From: Agriotes lineatus | Lineage: Eukaryota; Arthropoda; Insecta; Coleoptera; Elateridae | Direction: 5' to 3' | Length of the DNA stretch: 64,000 nucleotides | Assembly: GCA_940337035.1 (NCBI GenBank) | Contig: CALNHX010007697.1 | Location: 1-64,000, forward strand | In this document: piece after piece, positions 36,435 to 46,432 of the stretch | Layout: every line of letters begins with the position of its first letter | Position numbering within the stretch: the stretch's first letter is position 1 | Notes under the pieces: generated by a model | Database searches by the model: none | Seen by the model: only the letters and a program-made list of their open reading frames with translations | Told to the model about the DNA's origin: nothing | Position numbers and translations under genes: made by a program

Positions 36435-36599
36435 ATGGAATTTATAGATTTACAAAACGACACGGATTTAAGAAATAAATTTCAAAATTTTGACAAATAT
36501 AATTACTATCAAAATTACATAAATTGTAAAGTAAATAATGAAACTTTTTGGAAGGACCTATGTTTGCGAACAATTATTTTTCCCAATGAAAACAATTAA
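36435..36599 (+). CDS. Possible 54-residue ORF or exon
   Basis: Starts MEFIDLQNDT and ends FPNENN. Composition is protein-like, rich in Asn, Asp and Tyr. It includes CKVNNETFWKDLCLR, which resembles the end of F-box domains (W-x-x-LC-x-R). An acceptor-like TTTCTCTTGCAG and an Inr-like TTCAGTTT lie just upstream. With no partner exon visible it could equally be chance or a decayed gene. Confidence 0.25.
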   Translation: MEFIDLQNDTDLRNKFQNFDKYNYYQNYINCKVNNETFWKDLCLRTIIFPNENN

Positions 36600-37074
36600 A
36601 AGCGATCACCGATCGAGATTAAATTATGTACGGTTAGAAAGCCGCGTGCGAGTTGCTGTGTCGTCTATATCTGCAAATATAGACCAATTGATGCCAAAGA
36701 ACCAATGACAAGTTTCTCATTCAATAATCTTTTTCCACATATATCTTTCGCCGTTTTTTTAATAGTATTTCTATTAATGAGTGTTTTATTTCCGTAATTT
36801 TATATATATACATAATCTATCTCTGTTTACCTGAAGGTGTAAAGTACGTAATTTTTTATACTAGGTTTATTTGGTTAATAAAGAGATAATTTCAGTTCAT
36901 CATTCAGTGTTTGTAATTTGTATTATCATAAGTTTCTTACATGCGGCCCTCACAACATTTTTAATCATTCAACTTTAAATACCAGATTATCTAATCACAG
37001 TTATCACCTCTTTCCTTGAAAATCATACTTTCGCAGTAAGAATAAATTCAACATTATCCACCACTAGAAAAATC

Positions 37075-37350
37075 CAGGCAGCATCCTGGGTCCCACTCTT
37101 TTTAATATATACACCCACGATCTAAAATCAACAAATACATAACAAAACACATAAAAATAAACTAGAAGTGTTACAAAATAAGGTGCTACAAATTTCAACT
37201 AGTGCCCCCTGGTTCGTGAGAGATGAACGAGTATGCCGAGAACTACAAAAGTACAAATCCCTACGATTGTGATATTCATTGAACAAGTGTGTGATAAGTT
37301 CTTTACCAACATTAACGAGTGTCCCAGTGCTGTATATTATAATCTCGGAC
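37075..37350 (+). pseudogene. Jockey-type LINE fragment with internal deletion
   Basis: SILGPTLFNIYTHDL (an RT block) is followed directly by KNKLEVLQNKVLQISTSAPW, then FVRDERV, a C-terminal block of Jockey-clade ORF2. Some 300-400 codons between them are missing. A stop follows at KSLRL. Confidence 0.65.
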
Positions 37351-37383
37351 AGAAAAACATTCACAACAGACTGAAATAGTATA

Positions 37384-37478
37384 GAAAGTGGAGCTTTTCA
37401 GTACGAGTGAGATGTTTCCGGAAGAGGCCGTTCGGCCGAGTCCGGAATTTCGAGACGAGTATGGAAAAGCCACTTTCA
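37384..37478. repeat. Hairpin element with GC-rich core
   Basis: GAAAGTGGAGCTTTTCAGTA and the inverse near 37454-37478 flank a core with GGCCGTTCGGCCGAG. Confidence 0.5.
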
Positions 37479-38310
37479 TACGAGTTTCGTACAATATTTT
37501 TTCGTACACTAGCATACAAAACGGAATACTAAATTTATCCTCGTATATAGCAAATAAGTAGAGTAATATTATTATGTACATAACGTTTAATATGTGTTGT
37601 AACTAAGGAAACGCAAATACTACTTTGCCGTACTATGTTTTTAAGAGCAAAAGTTACACTATATGTGACGTGGCCAGCTGAGCCGCATAAAGATACTTTT
37701 GCTCCGAATGACATATATTATTTCTTCTTCAAACGTTTCTAACAAATTATATAAGAGATGTTAAGAAACCTGGAATTATTTTAAGGTAAAAGTTTGGGTA
37801 GACTGATAAATGTAGCTTGTTTTGGAGAGCGTTACTATGACTCGCTATAAACAACGTGGTGAACAAAATCCGAAAAAAAAACTTTTATTTGAAATCGGCA
37901 TTAAAGTACCTCGAAATCGTCATTAAAATACGAGAAATCGGCATTAAAGTAATCCATTGTTTTACGACTTTTTTGTAGGTGGCGAGGCGACAGATAAAAG
38001 TCAATCGACGTTAACATAACCTACAAATGTTGGTTAAAATGTTGTAATTTCACGATTTCTCGATTTCAAATAAGACATAATGTACACCTCGGCACTGAAG
38101 TTCCTTTTTATCCCTCAAGTGGTTTATTTGCTTTGGCCCTACGGGCCTCGGCAACTAAAACCACATTTGTGATAAAAAGCTAAACTTCAGTGCCTTAGTA
38201 TACAAACTCCTATTTCGCATAGTGATAGTGAAAGTCGTCTTTTGTTTCATTTAATAGGTGTTTGTTTGCATCTTTACTTGGATATACCAGTACACCGTTG
38301 GCTTACCAAG

Positions 38311-38834
38311 ATGTTTTCCAGACTTTTTCTATTGAGTGGTATAATATTAGGCGTTACTTTTGAACATGGTAAGTTTTCATACTTCAATTTTATTGAATGT
38401 TGCCATAAATGCACTTTTTGAATTTTATATAGTTACTAGAGTTCTGCACCCAAATTGGGCGCGAAATAATAATTTGTACAAGAGTGATCCATTTTGTGCG
38501 TCGAGTTAATTTTGAGGTTAGAAAATCCACATAAAAAGTCATAAAAACCCTACTACTGGCTTACTTGCGTCGCCCTGAGTCGATTGACACCAAAATCAGC
38601 CAATTCGGCCCACGCGTTCGCTCTCAAAGTGGCGTCAAGCAAAGCAAATTATTATGTCGGATACTATAGTAATAATAATATTATTTACAGCAACTTTCGT
38701 CCATGGCCAATGTGAACCCAAACCTCGCCTGTGTGATATTGATTACTACTGTAAAGTGGTAGATTCATACTGTAATAATGGAACTTGCGTTTGCAAACCC
38801 GGTTTTGCTTCTCATGATGAGGCTTGTATCCAAT
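38311..38834 (+). CDS. Gene D: EB/EGF-like protein, first two exons (partial)
   Basis: Exon 1 (38311-38368) encodes a signal peptide (MFSRLFLLSGIILGVTFEH) and stops at GTAAGT. Exon 2 (38691-38834) starts after TTATTTACAG and ends at GTGAGT. Both borders are phase 1, as in genes A to C. Exon 2 carries one module, CEPKPRLCDIDYYCKVVDSY, then CNNGTCVCKPGF...C, with one extra cysteine. An alternative ATG at 38654 reads straight into exon 2 and would also give a signal peptide (MSDTIVIIILFTATFVHG), so two 5' ends are possible. Later exons were not found. The antisense LINE at 39013-42900 lies directly downstream and would be in the next intron, or has split the gene. Confidence 0.65.
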
Positions 38835-39021
38835 GTGAGTAATCGTATCTTCTTATAACATAAAATCGGTGCTCTCTTTGTATGTTTGCGTGTATGTATG
38901 TTTGTTCGCTATCTCCTCCGAAGATACTGGCCCGATTAAGTTGTATGATGGCTTAAAATTTTGCTAATTTGTCGACTTAGATCGTAGGCCGGTTTTTATT
39001 TAAAAAAAAAATGCGAAAAAG

Positions 39022-39023
39022 TT

Positions 39024-39058
<35 letters not shown>

Positions 39059-39060
39059 TT
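39022..39060 (-). repeat. (TTTA)n microsatellite, LINE 3' tail
   Basis: About nine TTTA units; on the minus strand, the 3' (TAAA)n of the LINE. Confidence 0.85.
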
Positions 39061-39169
39061 AACGGCATACACCATTTACATTAAAATGAAAAATTTACTT
39101 TTAATATACACAACAACAAATACGTGTTAATAACAAAAGTTTTGTGATAATTAGGAAAAAAAAAATATA

Positions 39170-42007
39170 TTAAACATTCTGCAAATTGTTCACGTGGTTT
39201 TTAAATGAAAAAAAGCTCTCAGAAAAAATGTCCAACTCAGTCTGACACTCAATGTAGTTTCTCTGCATTCTGGTAATGGGATTATTTATTCCGTAGTTTG
39301 TTTGATGAAAAGGAATACGAAATAGTGGTGGGTTACGTACTCTGACATTGGTATTAAAATCAATCAGATTTAGTAATATAGGAGAATCAATCATTCCATT
39401 AACTAATTTAAATAGGAAACATAAGTCTATAGACTTCCTACGTGAGAGAAGAGAAGTCAGGTTTAATTCTTGGCGAAGCTGAGGGTAATTGATTAGAGTT
39501 AGGTCATAGCCCTTGCGGTAAGCGTATATTCTTAAGAACTTATTTTGAATACGTTCAATCTTATCAATGTGTATTTTATAATGTGGTGCCCAAATAATTG
39601 ATCCGTATTCAAGGGAAGGACGTACCAGAGTGCAAAAAAGTGTTCTAAGTATATTTGGTGAGAACTGTCGACTATTCCTTGTTATAAAACCCAGATTTCT
39701 TGAAGCCAAATTGGTAATTTTCTCGATATGTCCACTAAAGCTCAGGTTCTTATCTAGTAAGATTCCAAGATCCCTCACTACGTCAACCTTTCTCAAAACT
39801 TCATCGTTAAATGAGTATGCTGATAAGTTAGTTTGGCCCCTAGTAAAGCTCATAGAAAAACATTTTGCAACATTGATATCCAATTGATTAACTGAGCACC
39901 ATTTAAGAAAGCTATTAATGTCCAACTGTAAAAGATGAACATCATCGGAACCATTAATTTTCCGGAAAATCTTTAAGTCGTCAGCAAATAGTAGAAAATT
40001 GGAGTTTGTAATGTACCTATCTAAATCATTCACAAAAATATTAAAGAGTAATGGTCCACAATGAGACCCTTGCGGTACTCCGGACAGTACCGGGAAGGCT
40101 GGCGATAAGAAATTATTAATGCGAACGCATTGGAAGCGATCTGTCAAGAAACTGTGCAGCCACTGAACCAAGTCAGCATTTACCCCCATGTCAAGCATCT
40201 TTTTAACTAAAAGACCATGACTAACCCTGTCAAACGCCTTGGAAAAGTCAGTATAAATACTATCAACCTGAGATCTGCTTTCCAGGGCATTCAACAGGTA
40301 ATTGGTGTATATTAATAGGTTTGTAGTAGTTGATTTATAGGGACAAAAACCATGTTGCTCCTGAATTATAGTATTTTTTAATTGGGTAGACAAATAATTG
40401 GTTATCAATTTATCTAACATTTTAGGAATGGTTGATTGTATACATATGCCTCTATAGTTACTAACATCTTCACGATTACCTGACTTAAATATAGGAGTAA
40501 TGTAACTGTTCTTCCAAAACTGTGGGAATTCTCCAGAATGTAGTGATAAGTTAAAAATAGTCTGAATGGGTTTGGATAAAGTACAACTACAATTTTTTAA
40601 TAGTAGAGACGGTATTCCATCAGGTCCAGTAGAGATTTTATCTGGTAGCTTGGAAATGGCATCAAATACTTCAGTAACGCTAAAAGAAGGAACCAAGAAA
40701 TTATCACAAACATGCACTGTGTTTTTGTAATCTGGAATCTGCAAATCCAAGTTATCTGCTTTATACACATCAGAAAAAAACTCTGCAAAGAGATTTACAG
40801 AATCATGACCTGAATGACCAGTCGCGTTCTTGAAAAACATCTGAACTGGATACCCATAAGATCTTTTCAATTTATCAATATGCTTCCAAAATGAAGCAGG
40901 ATCGACATAGAGACGATTCTCAATATTTTGCATAAAAGACTTATAGCATTGTAAAGATAATGTTTTACATTGAGAGCGTAAGTTAGCAAATATGACATAG
41001 TCCTCATTACTATTACTAAGCTTAAAATTTCTGTGAGCTCTTTTCTTTTTGATGATCAGGCTCTTTAGTTCTCCTGAAAACCAGATTGGAAATGTTGAGG
41101 GCTTATAAGATCTAACTGGTACAAACAAATTAATTCCTGAATACAATACATCATAGAATTGTTGAAGCGCTAAATTAATATTATTCTTACTTACAACCTG
41201 ATCCCAATCAATAGCTGCCAAGAAATAATTCAATGAACTGAAATCTGCATTTTTAAAGTCATAATATGTTACCTCACTATTTAAATTATTGGTTGGCGAA
41301 TTGACAGGAATTTGTATTAAGTAGGCTAGATGGTGATAACTATTTTCAATTAGTCGATCTATGGCATTATCAACCTTAACATCTGGGTCGTGCGAGAAAA
41401 CGAGATCTAAGTATACATTATGGTTATTGCTTATGTTATTGACCTGATTGAGATTAAGAAACGAAAAACTATCGCAAACAATATGGGCGCTTGAGGATTG
41501 TGGACAATCGACTCCAATGCCGTGTTGGTAGTTTATCCAAGTAGCTTCAGGCAAATTATAGTCGCCTGCTAATATCATATCATATCCCGGATATGCAGTA
41601 GCAATATCTTCAACTGACTGGCAGTGTTGATTGTAGATATCTTCCCTGGACTGTGGTGGTATATAAACAGCACCTAGTATATATTTCTGTTTATCTTTCA
41701 AAACAAATGAAACAAATAGGTGTTCTACAGAATTATGGTTCGGGGTTATAACACGCGAAGGAATCGAATTTCTAACCGCTATCAGCACTCCACCTCCCCG
41801 TTCCTTGTTACTGGTAAGAGCACTGCGATCAAGTCTGTACACAACAAAGTTATCAAAATTTATTTCACTGGTAAGGATATCTGAATTCAGCCAAGTTTCA
41901 ACCAGAATAATTATATCATAGTCACACACTGATACAGTACTTTTAAGAAGGTCTATTTTAGTTTTAATACCACCAACATTTTGAAAATAACAATTTATGT
42001 TGTGTCG
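39170..42007 (-). CDS. LINE ORF2: endonuclease and reverse transcriptase
   Basis: Open from 42040 to the stop at 39170. The endonuclease starts at NINCYFQNVGGIKTK and has IIILVETWLNSD, RGGGVLIAV and AGDYNLPEATW. The reverse transcriptase has GPDGIPSLLLKN, YRGICIQSTIPKMLDKL, YTDFSKAFDRVSHG, LSGVPQGSHCGPLLFN and catalytic LLFADDLKIF. A C-terminal block LVRPSLEYGSIIWAP follows. No AUG precedes the endonuclease: the first Met lies in GYDMILAGD, and the region before it reads on in frame from inside ORF1. I give the start as the codon after the proposed -1 shift (42007). Function: target nicking and reverse transcription at the integration site. Confidence 0.85.
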   Translation of the reverse strand, partial: RHNINCYFQNVGGIKTKIDLLKSTVSVCDYDIIILVETWLNSDILTSEINFDNFVVYRLDRSALTSNKERGGGVLIAVRNSIPSRVITPNHNSVEHLFVSFVLKDKQKYILGAVYIPPQSREDIYNQHCQSVEDIATAYPGYDMILAGDYNLPEATWINYQHGIGVDCPQSSSAHIVCDSFSFLNLNQVNNISNNHNVYLDLVFSHDPDVKVDNAIDRLIENSYHHLAYLIQIPVNSPTNNLNSEVTYYDFKNADFSSLNYFLAAIDWDQVVSKNNINLALQQFYDVLYSGINLFVPVRSYKPSTFPIWFSGELKSLIIKKKRAHRNFKLSNSNEDYVIFANLRSQCKTLSLQCYKSFMQNIENRLYVDPASFWKHIDKLKRSYGYPVQMFFKNATGHSGHDSVNLFAEFFSDVYKADNLDLQIPDYKNTVHVCDNFLVPSFSVTEVFDAISKLPDKISTGPDGIPSLLLKNCSCTLSKPIQTIFNLSLHSGEFPQFWKNSYITPIFKSGNREDVSNYRGICIQSTIPKMLDKLITNYLSTQLKNTIIQEQHGFCPYKSTTTNLLIYTNYLLNALESRSQVDSIYTDFSKAFDRVSHGLLVKKMLDMGVNADLVQWLHSFLTDRFQCVRINNFLSPAFPVLSGVPQGSHCGPLLFNIFVNDLDRYITNSNFLLFADDLKIFRKINGSDDVHLLQLDINSFLKWCSVNQLDINVAKCFSMSFTRGQTNLSAYSFNDEVLRKVDVVRDLGILLDKNLSFSGHIEKITNLASRNLGFITRNSRQFSPNILRTLFCTLVRPSLEYGSIIWAPHYKIHIDKIERIQNKFLRIYAYRKGYDLTLINYPQLRQELNLTSLLSRRKSIDLCFLFKLVNGMIDSPILLNLIDFNTNVRVRNPPLFRIPFHQTNYGINNPITRMQRNYIECQTELDIFSESFFSFKNHVNNLQNV

Positions 42008-42774
42008 TTTTTTGAAACACGAGACGTTGCTTTTACAATTTTAGGTATCCCATTAATGTATTTTAAACGAATATCCTTCTTGCCACCATCTATCTGTTTT
42101 TGAAATTCTTCCTTTACTTGCTTAAAGTAATCTTGTTGCATCTTTGTTCTGTCCGCACTGATTTGAAATACTGAACTTTTTAGCTTGAATGAGGATCGAA
42201 GTAGTTGTTTGACGACTGAGCTGCTATCTAGAGTGACTTTCATTGGTCTAGGTCTACCTCCAGTAAATTTACCAACGCGCTGTACTTTCACAATATTTTT
42301 TTCAGTGAGCGTTACATTAACCAACTTAGACACCTCACCTACAATGTTGCGATCTGCGGAAATACGTTCTGTAAAACTTTCAGCCGTGGATTCAGTAGCA
42401 TTATAAATCATTATGTTCTTTTCTCTCCATACACGGTCACTAATTTCACTATAGATGGTTTCACTATTGCACAGCTCATGTTTCGCCGCTTTTAGGTCAT
42501 CTACTTCCCTCCTCAATGCAGTGACTTCACCTTGCAGATTTTTTATCTGCCTCAGTAGGTAAGGCACACTTTTGAATGCCTCCTTGCACTCAGCACAAAA
42601 GAAAAAAGTACCCCGCTTCTGAAGTACTACAGCCCGATATTCCGTAGCAGCTAAAGCAGAACAGTTTTTTTCTTTTATATTATTATAGTGAAAAATGGCT
42701 CTGCAACTGTCACAGATTATTTTGTCTTCATTTTCAGAAATAAGCAGCTGACAAACATTACAGTTATCCGCCAT
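41995..42774 (-). CDS. LINE ORF1: PHD-like finger and nucleic-acid-binding protein
   Basis: 259 residues starting MADNCNVCQLL. An N-terminal Cys-rich finger has CNVC, CDSC, H, C and CAEC spacing, as in the PHD-like domain of CR1-group ORF1 proteins. A coiled coil follows (LLRQIKNLQGEVTALRREVD). The C-terminal RRM/CTD-like region is GRPRPMKVTLDSSSVVKQLL. The ATG at 42774 was preferred because further upstream only a TTG is in frame. The stop TAA at 41995 lies just after an A AAA AAC heptamer and overlaps ORF2. Likely binds LINE RNA in the particle. Confidence 0.8.
   Translation of the reverse strand: MADNCNVCQLLISENEDKIICDSCRAIFHYNNIKEKNCSALAATEYRAVVLQKRGTFFFCAECKEAFKSVPYLLRQIKNLQGEVTALRREVDDLKAAKHELCNSETIYSEISDRVWREKNIMIYNATESTAESFTERISADRNIVGEVSKLVNVTLTEKNIVKVQRVGKFTGGRPRPMKVTLDSSSVVKQLLRSSFKLKSSVFQISADRTKMQQDYFKQVKEEFQKQIDGGKKDIRLKYINGIPKIVKATSRVSKNDTT
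42007..42013 (-). promoter_or_regulatory. Candidate -1 ribosomal frameshift site between LINE ORF1 and ORF2
   Basis: The ORF1 codons are TCA AAA AAC, so A AAA AAC is in the X XXY YYZ phase needed for -1 slippage. After the slip the frame reads CGA CAC AAC ATA AAT TGT, which is the ORF2 frame. A weak 6-bp stem (CAACAT with ATGTTG at 41974-41979) follows 4 nt downstream. No strong pseudoknot was seen. Confidence 0.45.
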
Positions 42775-42900
42775 AACCTCACTTTCAATAAACAATTACA
42801 GAATTTTCCTTATGACAGTTAAAAATGTGCGTGTAGAATACGCTACGACATAATTACATAAATAATGATCACAGATCACAGCGAACTAAACTACAAATTC

Positions 42901-43619
42901 AAATAAAAACTCGTATTCGAATTTTAGATGCACACCTTGAGAACGTGTACCATCTGGATATTTTAGCGACTTTGTTGGCGTGCTGCGTATAACTTTTATG
43001 TTTAGGTCACGTTGCGTAGGTTGAGTCTTAAGTAGTGAAGATTCATCACTTGTTTACTTTTCATTTTATCTCTAACTTGCATTATATAGATTCTTAGCTT
43101 ATAGTAATGGCTTTTGTTGCGTCGACTGAAATATTGTTTTGCTAGCACTGAGATCGATGTTTTGTTAATTCTGATTCCTTTTTAATTCTTTTTACGTATT
43201 GATTAAAAAATTCAGCTTTAATTGGGAATTTTTTCCAAAAAATATGAAAAATATGTTGGAATCGAAATACTAGCAAGAACTGTCGCTACAAACGCAAAAC
43301 TTGTTCTTATCCAAATTAAAGGAAAAAAATAATTAAAAAGCAACAAGAATTGTTAGTTATTTACATGTTAGTATTAACAAAATCAATACATAATACACCA
43401 CTTGAAAAGAATTAGCTACCAGGAATTTACTGATTTAATTTTAAAGATATAAATAAACTAATACCAAATTAGAGAAAACAAACACTTAAAGAGAACGAAA
43501 AACGTTTAATCTTCCTATAACTCAATAGAAATAATTACAATAAAAAAGTGGTAAAAATTAATCCAGCAAATGCTGGTAAGCGCATCCAGCTTCATCCAAA
43601 CATGTCTGGATAAGTTTTT
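42901..43619. other. AT-rich spacer downstream of the LINE 5' end
   Basis: No ORF and no missing gene D exon found here. Confidence 0.4.
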
Positions 43620-44210
43620 CAAATAAACTGACCACGCTTGCAGCCTTGTTCTAGTGTTCTCCTGCTAAGGCGCTGTTATGTAGTGGAGCAGAGTCATCGA
43701 GCAGGATATTTTCCACAAAGTTCGGGTACCTTTCTTCAATCAGTTCTATCAAAAAAGAAGGGACCGATAAGTTTATCATCAATTGTATCTCCCCACGCAT
43801 TCAGAGAGAAGTACCTGTGTGGTATTCTGACACATCCAATGAGGATTGTCGTACACTCATCCGTAAAAAGTACATACGTGAAGAAATTGTCCCAAATTTT
43901 TTGCTGAGCAGGGGTGAAGCTTACCTCTTTTTAAACATTTTAATATGTATCTCTGACAAATGCCAATGTCTAGTCAATTGTTCACTATTTACGTGGGGAG
44001 AATTGTATTGCAATTCCTATTTTTTCATTAATTGCACTTCGGTTTTCCACTCTCCTATTTTGCTTTTGAAACGTCGTATTGATTTCTGTACAGCTTCGCC
44101 TGATATTAAATTGGCACGCTTAATCCACTTACTTTTGAAATCCGCCATAAAATTTGCCAGTTTTCCTCAATTTAGTTGTGATTTTAGTCCAATATTTTTG
44201 ATTGGGCGGA
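43620..44210 (-). pseudogene. IS630/Tc1-like transposase remnant
   Basis: Minus-strand translation gives HRYFSLNAWGDTIDDKLIGP followed by FFF. This is the WxxI-x-D-x-LIGPFFF block of DDE transposases. Downstream pieces resemble the ERY-x-x-FL region with stops. Upstream pieces near 44100-44200 are compatible with the helix-turn-helix part. Several frame breaks. Confidence 0.55.
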
Positions 44211-44523
44211 ATTCAGGACTATTTGGAGGATTGATACGAGGGTGTGGCGATTTGGCGACTGATGGATGTGTGTACGCGGCAGCGACAAATTAGTGAGTTT
44301 GAAGGTGAAAACTTAAAACAATCGATGTGAAAGTAGTACAGTGAAAATAGGAAAAACAGTGCGGAAAAAGTGACAAAAATACAGAAGTAAAGCAAAGATA
44401 TAAGAGCAACAAAGTACAGGATAAGTGCGTGTTTTTGCCGGAACTCAAGCAGAGCGGTGATACTTATTACTATTGCAAGTGGAATATAGAGCTTATACAA
44501 ATGAAATAAGAACAATATAAGCA

Positions 44524-45380
44524 GATGAACAAAAACAAACAAGTTACACAAAGACAACGGGCGAGCAGTGTAGGGCAACTTACAGAGTTTTTTAAAAGGA
44601 AGAGAGAAAAAAGCACAAACTCAAAATATCAAGACGAGGTATTCCAGAGAAGCAAGGTAACAATAAGATTGCCGATTAAAAATCTAGAAAACAAGGAAGA
44701 AAAAACACCAACGAAGAAAGAAAACAAGAATCCAGACCAGAACGATCAAAAATAGAAGACGAAGATATGGAAGAACTAATACAGTTAATAATAACCATGA
44801 ATGCCGACCTGAAAAAGGAAATAAATACAAACAACCATAAACTGAGGAAGAATAACGATGAAATGGGAAAGATGAAAGAAAAATTAAAGAAAAATGACGA
44901 GGAAATATGACTGAAAGAAGAAATGATATGTAAAGAAACAAACTGGGAAGGAGAAAGGAATCAACTAATCATAAGAATAGCAGCACTAGGAGAAAAAACT
45001 GAAAATCAGGAAAAAGCAAGAGACACAAATGCGAAGTGAAGATATGAAGAAAGGAGTGAAGGATTTTATGCAAGAAAAATTGGGAGTAACTCCAGAGATT
45101 AAAGCAGCATATAGCGTTGGAAGAATATAGGGAAAACAAACAATATTAGTAGAACTGAGCGAATGGAATCAGAAAAAGGCTATAATGGAAAACAAAAATA
45201 AGCTGAAAGGTACAAAGATATACATAGAGAACAACATGACACTAATGGAACGGAAAATACAGATGGTGATCAGAGAAAAGGCAAAAGAAGAGAGAGAAAA
45301 AGGCCACATAAGCAAAATAGGTTACCAAAAATTAGAAGTTCGGGGAAAACTGTGTGGGACCACACGAGTAAAGAATTAAA
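44524..45380 (+). pseudogene. RTE ORF1 remnant
   Basis: A Lys/Glu-rich coiled coil is broken by stops, then EDMKKGVKDFMQEKLGVTPE and AAYSVGRI. Next come ILVELSEWNQKKAIMENKNK and LKGTKIYIENNMTLMERKIQ, the conserved end of this ORF1 type. Minus-strand ORFs across it (Leu/Phe-rich) are antisense. Confidence 0.7.
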
Positions 45381-45589
45381 ACCAAAAAAACTGAAGAAGG
45401 GAAAACAAAAAGAAGTAATGACGACACAAGCAATGAAAAGGATAATAAGTAAGGAAAATAATGCAAATAATAAACAAAAAGAAAACACAAATAAAAGTAA
45501 GAGTAAACAAAAAATAACAATGAACACGGAAAATGAGATAAACAATACACAAACAGAAATTATACGTAATGCTAAAAAGAAACAAAAAT

Positions 45590-46375
45590 TGAATGAAGTT
45601 AGTAACATGGAATATAAAAACAATGCTTGAGGCCGGGAAAATGCAGACAGTAGCAAAAGAGATAGAAAAATACAACATAGACATGACCGCAGTACAGGAG
45701 GTAAGTCGGAATGGAAAAGGCGAAATAGATAAGGAAAAATATAGTGTCTTATATAGTGGTGAAGAAAAACAAGGCAGCAATGGAGAAGCATTCTTTATAA
45801 CGAAAAAAATCAAACAGAGAATAATTGATTTCATACTAATAAGTGGACGATTAGCAAAATTAAGAGTAAAAAGAAAGAACATTTGTGAATGTATATGCCC
45901 CAACGGAGACAAGTGATGAAGATGAAAAAGAGAACTTCTATGAAGAATTACAAAAAGTTTGTGAAGAAACTACCAATTAAGGCAAGATAATATTGATGGG
46001 GGACTTTAATGCCCAAGTAGGGAAAGAAGATCACCTGAAAGAAGTATGTGGAAGAAATGCAGCTCATGAAATCACAAACGATAACGGATATAGAATGTGC
46101 CAGCTAGCAGCAGCATTAAATCTCTTTGTTATTACAACTAAATTTGAACTCCCTAGACACCACAAAGTAACATGGAGACATCCTGCAGGAAGAGTGGAGA
46201 ACCAGATAGATCATATCTTGGTACCAAAGAATAAAATGCAGCTGATAAAGGACGCAAGAACCTACCGAGGAGCCATAGCAGAGATGAATGTAGGAAGCTT
46301 AGTAAGAGAACTCGAAAAAAAGTGGCGAAAAAGAAACTGGAACAAAAAAAGAGCAATGACGAAGAAGAAATTATA
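45590..46375 (+). pseudogene. RTE endonuclease domain (decayed)
   Basis: Begins EVSNMEYKNNA out of frame, then VTWNIKTMLEAGKMQTVAKE, DMTAVQEVS and SVLYSGEEKQGSNGEAFFI. After a stop and frame change it gives ILMGDFNAQVGKEDHLKEVC and RHHKVTWRHPAGRVENQIDH. Domains of this type are often named craniofacial-development-protein-2-like in insect gene sets. Confidence 0.75.
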
Positions 46376-46432
46376 AGTGAATCAACTCTAGAAGAAGTTC
46401 AGGGCGCTATTAACAGCACAAAAAACAAAAAT

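Larger units (their letters stand above)
39013..42900 (-). mobile_element. Near-intact LINE (CR1-like, PHD-finger ORF1)
   Basis: Minus-strand order: 5' region (about 42775-42900), ORF1 with a PHD-like finger, ORF2 with endonuclease and reverse transcriptase, a short 3' UTR, then a (TAAA)n tail at 39022-39060. Neither ORF has a nonsense codon, so it is a young insertion. The 5' boundary and target duplication could not be fixed. Confidence 0.85.

Noticed and set aside
39022..39060. Regular short repeat that might suggest a CRISPR-like or telomeric array
   Set aside because: A plain (TTTA)n run with no spacers, explained as the LINE 3' tail.
45270..45912. Overlapping minus-strand ORFs of 173 and 178 codons, rich in Leu, Phe and Cys
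   Set aside because: They are antisense to the RTE ORF1/endonuclease remnant; A-rich coding sequence gives long antisense frames of this composition.
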